Below, one piece after another: positions 15,029-22,030 of a stretch of 64,000 bases of DNA. Numbering within the stretch: position 1 is the first letter of the stretch; every line of letters starts with the position of its first letter. The notes under the pieces were generated by a model, which saw nothing but the letters and a program-made list of their open reading frames with translations, had not been told where the DNA came from and searched no databases. The position numbers and the translations under genes were made by a program. The stretch is from JAPPLB01 sp965204095 (lineage in GTDB: Bacteria > Acidobacteriota > Terriglobia > Bryobacterales > UBA6623): NCBI GenBank assembly GCA_965204095.1, contig OZ241991.1:5518001-5582000 (forward strand). The letters are read 5' to 3'.

Positions 15029-15706
15029 ATGACCGACACTCCCAACAAGGCCGTTCCGATCAACCGTATCTGGCAGCTCGCAACCGCACCGTTCCTCAAG
15101 ATGCTCAAGCACTCCCGCGAGCCCGACCTGCACGACCACGATTCGGTGGCGTGGTATCTGCAGCAGACGGGGCTGCTCGTTCGCGGCGAGTTCGACCAAC
15201 TGGACCTGACCAACATCATCAACCACTTCGACCGCATGGCGCACGACCTGATCCGTTCCTGGCGCGACCACTGCCGCGAGGTCCACCACATGCTTCTGTT
15301 GCTCTGGATCGCTCCCTCTGCCGACGCCGTCACCCGCATCGAGTGGAACGACTCGCTCGGCAAGCACCGCCTCGAAATGGAGCACCTGCTTCGCAACAAC
15401 CCCTCGATGAAGCCCTTTGTGCCCGCCATGGTGGACTTCGCCTGGCACGGCGGCCGCTTCAGCGCCGCCCGCACCATGAACCGCCTGTTGTACGTCGATC
15501 CCCCCGAGCGCAACAGGATCCTCGAACGGCAGCGCGAGAAGGGCGACTGGAAGGAGCGGCTTCCGGAGAACTGCCCCTGGGATAGGGTCGATATCGTCGG
15601 CTACGATCCCGACAACGACAGGGAGCATCTTTTCGATCCCTGCTTCCGGCCGTTCTACGATCCGCTCTTCCCGCACCGCAGCCCTTTCGACAGGAATGCG
15701 GAATGA
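15029..15706 (+). CDS. family B (DUF29-like) array protein (B4)
   Basis: 225 residues, the clearest DUF29-like member: SVAWYLQQTGLLVRGEFDQL then LTNIINHFD, HMLLLLWIAPSA, LLRNNPSMKPFVPAMVDFAW, and LPENCPWDRVDIVGYDP. A C-terminal extension rich in F, P and D (CFRPFYDPLFPHRSPFD) is not part of DUF29. It shares the MTDTP start with A5/A6, so leader and first codons moved together across families. A decayed relative lies at 46060-46498. Confidence 0.72.
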   Translation: MTDTPNKAVPINRIWQLATAPFLKMLKHSREPDLHDHDSVAWYLQQTGLLVRGEFDQLDLTNIINHFDRMAHDLIRSWRDHCREVHHMLLLLWIAPSADAVTRIEWNDSLGKHRLEMEHLLRNNPSMKPFVPAMVDFAWHGGRFSAARTMNRLLYVDPPERNRILERQREKGDWKERLPENCPWDRVDIVGYDPDNDREHLFDPCFRPFYDPLFPHRSPFDRNAE

Positions 15707-15739
15707 GCACCGCCCTCAGCTTGCCCGACTCCCTGGGCA

Positions 15740-15788
15740 GGGTTCTCCGCTTTCCGCCAGGTACGGGTGAGCGGAAAGCTCCCAACCC
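15740..15788 (+). promoter_or_regulatory. array leader stem-loop, copy 15
   Basis: Arms at 15749-15757 and 15771-15779, outer GGGTT/AACCC. It lies 34 nt before the ATG at 15814. It is the last leader of the main array. The genes behind it form a tight operon without further leaders. Confidence 0.8.
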
Positions 15789-15813
15789 TTAACGCCAGGA
15801 GGCTCACGTCAAC

Positions 15814-16056
15814 ATGCCACGACCCCATCTCAGCACCCCCGAAGGGAGAGCGGTCCTCAACGCCGCGATCGCCAGGCAGGCAGCCCGCTGCAGCGAGCTC
15901 GACTGCTCGCAGCGGAGGAAATACCACCGCTGCGGCAACGCCGTCCGCTTCGTTCTCGACGGCGAGGAATGGTGCCCGCACTGCGAAACGTACCAGCGGC
16001 CCGTCCCACACGGTTGGCCGCGATGGGAAGCCGTTTCCGAGATCGATCCGGCGTGA
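15814..16056 (+). CDS. small Cys-rich (zinc-binding type) protein
   Basis: 80 residues. Cysteines at CSELDC, then YHRCG and WCPHCE give a four- to five-Cys cluster suitable for a zinc site. The ends are polar (MPRPHLSTPEGRAVLNAA, PRWEAVSEIDPA). No family recognised. It starts the operon 15814-18078 behind leader copy 15. The next gene begins 20 nt downstream. Confidence 0.6.
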   Translation: MPRPHLSTPEGRAVLNAAIARQAARCSELDCSQRRKYHRCGNAVRFVLDGEEWCPHCETYQRPVPHGWPRWEAVSEIDPA

Positions 16057-16076
16057 GCCTCGTGAGGATGACCACC

Positions 16077-16547
16077 ATGAAGACACAGCCACAGATCAAC
16101 ACCTTGTCGGAACTGCTCGCAACGGCCCTTGCCGACGCCCGCAGGCTCGACCGCGACCAGTACCAGCCCCGTTACCGCAACTGGCACTTCCCCAACAGCC
16201 AGGGCTTTTGCGAAATCTGCCTGGGCGGCAGTTTCGTGGCCGGAACCCTCGGCTGCTCCCCTGCCAGGGAAGCCTCGCCCTGGAATTTTCCCAGGCAGAC
16301 CCATGCCAGCATCGAGGCCCTCAACGCCATGCGCTCCGGCGCCTGGATCGATGCCTACCGCCTGTTCCACCAGCGCAACCCCACCGACACCGTTGCGTTT
16401 CGCATGGTCCGCCTGCCGGTTCCCGCCCGTCCGCACTTCCTCGGATGGGAAGAGTTCGACGTCCACCTGAAGTCTCTCGAATCGCTCATCCCCAGGCTGC
16501 GCGAGATCGAGTCCGGGGATGACCACCCCGAAGCCTTGAAAGGATGA
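16077..16547 (+). CDS. family A array protein (A7)
   Basis: 156 residues, start chosen at 16077 by analogy with A8 and A9 (GGATGACC..ATG spacing). An in-frame ATG at 16068 is an alternative. Signature: TLSELLATALADARRLD, NWHFPNSQGFCEICLGGSF, VHLKSLESLIPRLREIE. The N-terminal extension of A2-A6 is missing. The stop lies inside AAAGGATGA, which doubles as the ribosome-binding site of A8. Its N-terminal half is the parent of the chimeric gene at 46510. Confidence 0.78.
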   Translation: MKTQPQINTLSELLATALADARRLDRDQYQPRYRNWHFPNSQGFCEICLGGSFVAGTLGCSPAREASPWNFPRQTHASIEALNAMRSGAWIDAYRLFHQRNPTDTVAFRMVRLPVPARPHFLGWEEFDVHLKSLESLIPRLREIESGDDHPEALKG

Positions 16548-16551
16548 CCCC

Positions 16552-17022
16552 ATGACTCCGCAACCCCTTCCCGACACCCTGCACGGCCTTCTCGCAACGG
16601 CCATCGCCGACGCCCGCGGCCTCAACCGCCGCAAGTACAGACCCCGCAGCGATGAATGGCACTGCCCCGACGATGCCGGCCGCTGCGAAATCTGCCTGGC
16701 CGGGAGCATCCTGGCCGCAACCCTCGACTGCTCTCCGAAGAAGAACTTCGCTCCCTGGGAGTTTCCCCCCGAGACGCACAACAAGCTCGAAGCCCTCGAA
16801 GCGATGCGCACCGGCTCCTGGCTGGAAGCCTACCGCCTCGTCTACCAGCGCAGGCCCCCTGTCGAAATCGAAGCCCGCCTGTGCTGCCTGCCCGCTCCTT
16901 CCTGGGCCGCCTTCGTCGGCTGGCGTCAGTTCAACTCCCACCTCAAGTCGCTCGAAGCGATCCTTCCCGAGCTGCGCGGGATCGAGTCGTCAGACGACCA
17001 CATTGAAGCCTTGAAAGGATGA
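16552..17022 (+). CDS. family A array protein (A8)
   Basis: 156 residues. Signature: LPDTLHGLLATAIADARGLN, EWHCPDDAGRCEICLAGS, THNKLEALEAMRTGSWLEAY, SHLKSLEAILPELRGIE. It begins 4 nt after the A7 stop, so it is translationally coupled and needs no leader. Its C-terminal half matches the gene at 46510. Confidence 0.8.
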   Translation: MTPQPLPDTLHGLLATAIADARGLNRRKYRPRSDEWHCPDDAGRCEICLAGSILAATLDCSPKKNFAPWEFPPETHNKLEALEAMRTGSWLEAYRLVYQRRPPVEIEARLCCLPAPSWAAFVGWRQFNSHLKSLEAILPELRGIESSDDHIEALKG

Positions 17023-17027
17023 CACCC

Positions 17028-17483
17028 ATGCATCTCCCCGAATTGCCCAACACCCTCTATGACATGATTCTTCTCGCCATCGACGACGCCCGCGGCCTCG
17101 ACCGCCGCATCTACCAGCCCCATTCCGGCGACTGGCACTGCCCCCAGGATCACGGTCAGTGCCTGATCTGCCTCGCTGGAAGCGTTCTCGCCACGCGCTA
17201 CGACCGCACGCACCGCGAAGAACTTCAGCCCTGGCACTTCCCCTACCACCACCAGCGCAAGCTCGAAGCCCTCGACGAGGCCCGTATCGGCCGTTGGATC
17301 GACGCCTTCCGTCAGATGCACCTTCGGCTGCCCCCGCGGGCGACCTTCCAGCGCCTGCTCCACCTTCCAACGCCGCGCTGCTCGGGCTTCTCCGGATGGG
17401 AGCAGTTCGAAGCGCTCCTGCGCTCTCTCGAATCCATCGTGCCCTCGCTGCGCGAGATCGAACGGGAGTTCCTCCATGGCTGA
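17028..17483 (+). CDS. family A array protein (A9)
   Basis: 151 residues. Signature: LPNTLYDMILLAIDDARGLD, DWHCPQDHGQCLICLAGS, HQRKLEALDEARIGRWIDAF, LRSLESIVPSLREIE. The SD AAAGGATGA overlaps the A8 stop. Its own stop overlaps the start of the next gene (ATGGCTGA at 17476-17483). The paralog at 46986 has lost both signals. Confidence 0.8.
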   Translation: MHLPELPNTLYDMILLAIDDARGLDRRIYQPHSGDWHCPQDHGQCLICLAGSVLATRYDRTHREELQPWHFPYHHQRKLEALDEARIGRWIDAFRQMHLRLPPRATFQRLLHLPTPRCSGFSGWEQFEALLRSLESIVPSLREIEREFLHG

Positions 17484-17804
17484 GCACTGCCCCGAACCCT
17501 GGACCCTCGTAGAGTCCTACAGCGGCCCCGAATGGGCCGATGACGGCCGCTACTTCATCCACTCCGGTCCCTGGCACGTCGCCACCATTCACGCTCACCA
17601 GCCCGGCATCGACGCCCTGGACAACGCCCGGCTCGTCAAGGCCGCCCCCTGATGCTGCGAGCCCTCAAGACCCTTCTGCCCGTCGCGCAGGCGTTCGAGA
17701 AGCAGGCCGGCCGCGGAACCGGAGGCCGCAGAGGCGGTGCCGTGTTCGCGCTCGCACGCAAGGCTATCGACGAGGCCGAATCCGATGCTCGAAAGGAGCA
17801 ATGA
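17476..17804 (+). pseudogene. phage-type hypothetical protein, frameshifted
   Basis: First frame from ATG 17476: CPEPWTLVESYSGPEWADDG ... DNARLVKAAP, then TGA. The continuation in another frame reads LRALKTLLPVAQAFEKQAG and ends SDARKEQ. The paralog at 47434 reads through this point as one frame (AAPLLLRALKTLL), so this copy has lost one base in CCCCCTG near 17650. It belongs to a common phage/ICE family with an NARLVxAAPxLLxAL core. Function unknown. Confidence 0.65.
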
Positions 17805-17805
17805 C

Positions 17806-18078
17806 ATGAAGAACGCCCACACCGTGACCGTCCGGGATCACATCGGCGGTCATAGCGGCACCTGGGACCGCGACCGCAACGTGCGCCGCGCCAAGTGCGG
17901 CCGTTGCACCACTCCGATAGCTGCAGGGCAGGGCAGAGCCTGCAACGAGTTCCTCTCCGACGGCTACCGCACCGTCACCCGCTGTCTGTGCCCCGGATGC
18001 GAAACCGGGTACGCGGCTACGAGGCGCGAGTTTGCATCTCTCCCCGGTCCCGACGGCGCTCCGCAATCCACTCGCTGA
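17806..18078 (+). CDS. fused small zinc-finger protein (internal-deletion product)
   Basis: 90 residues. The first 20 (MKNAHTVTVRDHIGGHSGT) match the start of the gene at 47765. The rest (WDRDRNVRRAKCGRC ... CLCPGCETGYAAT) matches the C-terminal part of the separate gene at 47941. About 180 bp between the two are missing, at a short repeat AGCGGCACC/AGCGGCGCC. The cysteine pairs CGRC and CPGC are kept. The product is therefore a natural fusion. Whether it works is unknown. Its 3' end overlaps the convergent DUF6166-like gene. Confidence 0.6.
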   Translation: MKNAHTVTVRDHIGGHSGTWDRDRNVRRAKCGRCTTPIAAGQGRACNEFLSDGYRTVTRCLCPGCETGYAATRREFASLPGPDGAPQSTR

Positions 18079-18334
18079 TCTTCGCAGACTCGATCACGAC
18101 GCCGTCGAACGGCAGCGGAGCCACGAACTCCCGCTTGAACGCCTGATGATGCTCGGCGGCGAAGTCCCTGTCGCCCGTGGCCTCCAGCAGGATGTCGAGC
18201 GCCAGCTCGGCCGGTCCGCTGCCGCCGCAGCCCCACTCGAAACCCGCAGGGCTGTGCCACGCCCAGGTCTGCGCCGCGTCCTCGACCCGCACCAGGCCGG
18301 CCTCACGCCGGCGCGCGATGTCGCTCACCCCCAT
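18017..18334 (-). CDS. DUF6166-like protein
   Basis: 105 residues on the minus strand. The block WHSPAGFEWGCGGSGPAELAL followed by LLEATGDRDFAAEHHQAFK matches the DUF6166 pattern (hSp.GFeWGYGGSGPAqLALA...). Function unknown; these proteins are small, soluble and common on mobile elements. It is convergent with, and overlaps by about 60 nt, the zinc-finger gene at 17806. A paralog with the same overlap is at 48152. Confidence 0.72.
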   Translation of the reverse strand: MGVSDIARRREAGLVRVEDAAQTWAWHSPAGFEWGCGGSGPAELALDILLEATGDRDFAAEHHQAFKREFVAPLPFDGVVIESAKISEWIAERRRDRGEMQTRAS

Positions 18335-18387
18335 TCGTCGAACCCCTCAGCCGTCCTCGCAGACGGACACCCGCTGCGCGGTCATGG

Positions 18388-18427
18388 CCCACGTCGAGGC
18401 CGGACGCGCCGGCCTTGGCGACGTGGG
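18388..18427. repeat. long GC-rich hairpin, copy 1
   Basis: CCCACGTCG ... CGACGTGGG with an inner GGCCGG/CCGGCC, about 15 bp of stem. The same structure, slightly extended, is at 48565-48607 behind the paralogous DUF6166 gene. It lies just upstream of the minus-strand gene and has no T-tract. Confidence 0.6.
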
Positions 18428-18837
18428 ACGGCGTGCTCGTCGAGCGGCCGCGTCCAGGCCAGCGCCGTGAGGCGCTGCTCGATTTCCCGTCGCGCTACGG
18501 TGCCCGTTACGTCACGGCCGCCGTGCCGTGTTCTCTTGATCAGTACTCGGTTCCCTTCGCTCCTGGGGTCGCTCTTGCGCGGTACGGTATCGGCCGATTC
18601 GGCCGTCTAGCCCGCTGCCTTCGGGGAAAAACCTGGCTGTGAGGCCGCTGACGCGGCGAGGTGAAGTGCGTGAGAGGGCCGTCAGGACGAGGCGCGCGCC
18701 GCTGGGCGCGCGCAGGCGTAGTCGCCAGATCGCCACCTTCACCCCTCGGGTCGCGAAACACGGCCTTTCCGGTTCACCGGCCGTCAGGCATGTCTTCGGA
18801 AGCGAACCTCTCGCCCGCCAAAGCCATTCACGAATCA
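18428..18837. other. intergenic region, largely shared with 48.6-48.9 kb
   Basis: No supported gene. The first half is similar to 48608-48840. The part at 18656-18730 resembles the middle of the MITE at 35266-35450, with a strong GCGCGCGCC/GGCGCGCGC hairpin. The final 60 bp share ACGGCCTTTCCG and CCGGCCGTC with 26410-26440. Confidence 0.55.
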
Positions 18838-21192
18838 CTAACCGCCGGACCTCGGTATGCGGTAGCCGACGTGGCGTTCGGTGAAGATGTAGGAGGGACT
18901 CGCCGCGTCATCGCCGAGCTTGTGGCGGAGCCTCTTCACAAAGGCGTGCACGACCCGGCGGTCGCCGGTTTCCGTCCGCCCCCAGACTTGGCGCAACAGA
19001 GAATCGAAGGTCAGGACCCGGCCCGCGTTGACCGCGAGGGCCCGCAGCAGCTCGTATTCGGTTGCCGTCAGTTGCACCGGACGGCCGGCCACGCTCACCT
19101 GGCGGTCCTCGTAGCGGATGGCCAGGTCCCCCAATCGAAAGGATTCGGACGATCCGTACCGCCGCTGCAGGGCCGCCTTTACCCTCGCCGTCAATTCCGT
19201 CGTGGAGAAGGGTTTGACGATGTAATCGGCGGCCCCCATCTCCAAGGCCTTCGCGATCGTTTCTTCGCGGCCGTAGCCGGAGATGAAAACGACCGGCAGA
19301 TCGGCCAACTCCGGGACGTCCCGCATCAACTCGATCCCATCCGTCTCCGGCAGAATGAGGTCCAGCAGGACCAGCCGGGGTTTCTTCTCGTGGACCAGAC
19401 GGGACACTTCCCGAGGATCGCCCGTCACCAGCGGGGAAAAGCCGGCCGCCGCGAGAGCGTCCTGAACGAAATGGAGCGTCCGGGGGTCGTCGTCGACCAC
19501 AAGGATTCGTGTTCTCTCCCGATCCGTGCGGGGAGAGGGGGAGCCGCTCCGGGCTGCGCCCGGTGCAGTGCCGATCCGAGCATCGTCCGCCACCGGAACC
19601 GTGAAGGTGAACCGCGTGCCCGTGCCCGCCCCGGCGCTCTCGGCCCTGATGCGTCCCCCGTGGGCCTCCACCAGACCCTTCGAGATGGCCAGGCCCAGGC
19701 CCGACCCCCGGATGCCGCGTTCCTCTCCCACACGGACGTGCTTCCGGAACAGGTGCGGCAGCAAGTCCGGCGGCACCCCGCGGCCTTCGTCCGAGATCGA
19801 GACCGCCACGTTAACGCCTTCGTGCGCCGCGGCGATCCGGATCGGGGCGGACTCGGAAGAGTACTTGGCGGCGTTGGAAAGCAGGTTGTTCATGACCTGC
19901 ACGATCCGCTGCCGGTCGGCCATCACCAAGGGGAGATCCAGAGGCAGGTCAATGAGGACGTCGTGCCGGCCCCCGCCGCTCAGGAACGTGTTCCTGGCCT
20001 GTTCCACCAGGCTCACCACCTCCGACGGCTCCGGAGAGATCGACAGTGTGCCCGTCTCGATGTGCCCCGCATCCAGCAGGTCGTTGATGAGGCTGCGCAT
20101 GTGATCGGCCTGCCCGTCGATGATGCGGATGATTTGGAGTGTCTCGGCCGGGTTCGGGGTCGGCTGGGCGCTCAGCACCGTGGTGGTGGAGCCCTTGATG
20201 GAGGTCAGCGGAGCCCGCAGCTCGTGGCTCACCAAGCCCAGGAACTCCGCCCGCATCCGCTCCAGTTCCTCGATCGGCGCCATGTCCTGCAGGGTGACGA
20301 CCACGGATTCGACGGCGCCGTCCTCCCCGCGCACCGTCGTGGCGTTCACCAGCGTCGTGACGCTCCTCCCGTCGGGAACCTGCAGTACGATCTCCTCGGC
20401 GCGCACCGTCGTGGCTCTGCTCATGACCTCGGCCAGGGGGAACTCCGTGAAGGTGATCTCCCGCCCGTCGGCCCGGCGGCAGGTCAAGACCTCCGGCAGT
20501 TGCTCCAGGGAGCGCCCCGGCATCCTCAGTCCCCCGACAATTCGCTTCGCCTCCCGATTGACCGCCACCATGTAGCCGGTCTTGGCGTCGAAGACCACGA
20601 CACCTACGGGCGAGGTGTCGATCAGGGCTTCCAGGTCGGCCCGCGCCCGCTGCTCGTCGCGGTGCTTGCGGGCGTTCACAACCGCGGCCGCCGCCTGCGA
20701 CGCGAACAGCACCAGGACCTCTTCATCCTCGTCGGTGAACCCCGTCCCGTCCTGCTTGCTGCCCAGAAAGAAGATGCCTACATGCTCCCCGAGATGGCGC
20801 ATCGGCGTTGCTTGGAAGCTGTCCGTCAGCATTAGGTCGGAGGAAAAGCCAAGAGCCTGGACATAGGCAGGCAGGTTGTCGACGCGAAGCGGTGCGTCGA
20901 GGTCACGGAAATGTTCGAAGAGCCTCGGCCCGTCAGGCAACCAGTTCGCCAACCGCTGTTCCTCTTCCTCGCTCACACCCGAGGTGAAGAAGTCCTGCGG
21001 CTGGCCACTCTCGCCGACGGTCGTGATCGCCCCGTAACGGGCGCCGGTCAGCCCGCGGGCGCTCTCGACGACTTCCTGCAGGACGGTGCTGAGGTCGAGG
21101 CTCACGCTGATCCGCAGGATGGCGGCGCTGAGCTTGGAGATGCGATCCCGCAGCGTCTCGTTCTCTCGTCTCAGTTTGTCGGGACTCTGCAT
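18838..21192 (-). CDS. one-protein two-component system: GAF-PAS-HisKA-HATPase-REC-wHTH
   Basis: 784 residues. Order: GAF-like sensor (about 30-180), PAS-like region (185-305), HisKA with H323 in LVSHELRAPL, HATPase with the N box NNLLSNAAKY (435-444), DEGRGVP and GSGLGLAI. Then a receiver domain with acceptor D611 (VLLDLILP) and K660, and an OmpR/PhoB-type winged helix (690-782, TEYELLRALAVNAG, GYRIP). There is no membrane helix, so the sensor is cytoplasmic. Kinase, receiver and DNA-binding output in one chain is an unusual arrangement. Tandem direct repeats upstream (21331-21359) are candidate autoregulatory sites. Confidence 0.93.
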   Translation of the reverse strand: MQSPDKLRRENETLRDRISKLSAAILRISVSLDLSTVLQEVVESARGLTGARYGAITTVGESGQPQDFFTSGVSEEEEQRLANWLPDGPRLFEHFRDLDAPLRVDNLPAYVQALGFSSDLMLTDSFQATPMRHLGEHVGIFFLGSKQDGTGFTDEDEEVLVLFASQAAAAVVNARKHRDEQRARADLEALIDTSPVGVVVFDAKTGYMVAVNREAKRIVGGLRMPGRSLEQLPEVLTCRRADGREITFTEFPLAEVMSRATTVRAEEIVLQVPDGRSVTTLVNATTVRGEDGAVESVVVTLQDMAPIEELERMRAEFLGLVSHELRAPLTSIKGSTTTVLSAQPTPNPAETLQIIRIIDGQADHMRSLINDLLDAGHIETGTLSISPEPSEVVSLVEQARNTFLSGGGRHDVLIDLPLDLPLVMADRQRIVQVMNNLLSNAAKYSSESAPIRIAAAHEGVNVAVSISDEGRGVPPDLLPHLFRKHVRVGEERGIRGSGLGLAISKGLVEAHGGRIRAESAGAGTGTRFTFTVPVADDARIGTAPGAARSGSPSPRTDRERTRILVVDDDPRTLHFVQDALAAAGFSPLVTGDPREVSRLVHEKKPRLVLLDLILPETDGIELMRDVPELADLPVVFISGYGREETIAKALEMGAADYIVKPFSTTELTARVKAALQRRYGSSESFRLGDLAIRYEDRQVSVAGRPVQLTATEYELLRALAVNAGRVLTFDSLLRQVWGRTETGDRRVVHAFVKRLRHKLGDDAASPSYIFTERHVGYRIPRSGG

Positions 21193-21330
21193 TCACCCCT
21201 CCTTGTCGGGACTCCGGACCGAGCCTCGGTTCAACCTCCCCAGGCAGCGACGCGATCCCAGGGCCGGGTTGGGGTCGCATCGGGCTCTGCGGGCTCCGAT
21301 CATAGCGATTTTGGAGAATCTATTCATAGC

Positions 21331-21359
21331 ATTGTCAGCAAACAAGGGCCAATTGTCAG
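21331..21359 (-). promoter_or_regulatory. tandem direct-repeat operator candidate, copy 1
   Basis: Two copies of CTGACAAT (minus strand; ATTGTCAG at 21331-21338 and 21352-21359) spaced 21 bp, two helical turns. The surrounding roughly 90 bp (21300-21390) are conserved at 31810-31900. It lies 140 bp upstream of the kinase/regulator gene and between divergent genes. The repeat geometry suits an OmpR/PhoB-type dimer, which is inference. Confidence 0.55.
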
Positions 21360-21452
21360 ACTATATTCATTTTCTCACTTTACGATAGACCTAGTGTGTC
21401 CAGTTGTCCGGTTCTGTTGAGGTCATTCATTCAAGCGTTCTGCAAGACACCC

Positions 21453-21722
21453 ATGCGGCGAAGCCGGTCGACGCTGTTGACGTGGGGCGCGATGGTTGCG
21501 CTCGCGCTGCTGGCTTTCGCGCCCGCACTTCATTTCCACGACACCGCGAACGAACGTGACGACACGTGCGTGTTCTGCCACGCCTGCGGCTCGCCGTTCA
21601 TCGCATCCATCACCCAAGACAGCCTCGATCCGACGTTCGGGGGCAAACCTCACGCGCCGGCTCCGGGGCGCGTCCGCAACGCAAAGGTCAAGGGCAACGG
21701 GTCGCGGGCGCCGCCTGCCTGA
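21453..21722 (+). CDS. small exported His/Cys protein
   Basis: 89 residues. Basic start (MRRSRSTLLTWG) and one hydrophobic stretch (AMVALALLAFAPALHF), likely a signal peptide or anchor. Then FHDTANERDDTCVFCHACG, a His/Cys cluster reminiscent of small metal-linked proteins such as DUF2946. The tail is basic. It is divergent from the kinase gene across the direct-repeat element. Confidence 0.5.
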   Translation: MRRSRSTLLTWGAMVALALLAFAPALHFHDTANERDDTCVFCHACGSPFIASITQDSLDPTFGGKPHAPAPGRVRNAKVKGNGSRAPPA

Positions 21723-21750
21723 CGATTCGCCCTGACCTGACCTGAAACAC

Positions 21751-21830
21751 CCTCCCGATCAAGCGGCGTTGACGCCGATCCGGTTGTTTCCTGCTTGCAT
21801 GATCCGCGCTCGGGCGGAGGAAAAACTTAG
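21751..21830. repeat. 80-bp inverted repeat, left copy
   Basis: The reverse complement of this segment closely matches 27270-27348. On the minus strand it reads SFSSARARIMQAGNNRIGVN then AA-stop; the partner reads ARIIQAENIRVGINAA-stop. It therefore looks like the 3' end of the same unidentified gene. The pair flanks the LRR gene in inverted orientation. Confidence 0.7.
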
Positions 21831-22030
21831 CCCGTGGCTTCCGCTTCTGTGGTTCGACGCGCCATGGGCGCGCCGGCTGCACCCACAAGAATCTCCGACC
21901 CTGGCCCGTCCCGCAATCGAGGTGAGAAATGCATGGTTCCCGATCCAAAACCCGACATCGCGACGTTGACCCACGCGGCCTTGGCCGCTGCGCCGTCGCT
22001 CTTCCGTTCGCTCTGCGCGGAGGGCCGGGC

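Noticed and set aside
4378..15788. Integron cassette array with attC sites
   Set aside because: The gene-plus-repeat layout is similar, but the repeats read GTT at the left and AAC at the right, opposite to attC (AAC...GTT). They lie at a fixed distance before start codons, and no IntI-type integrase is present.
18661..20835. 724-codon plus-strand frame
   Set aside because: It is the antisense of the hybrid kinase, whose domains are clear on the minus strand. Antisense frames of this length are common in GC-rich genes.
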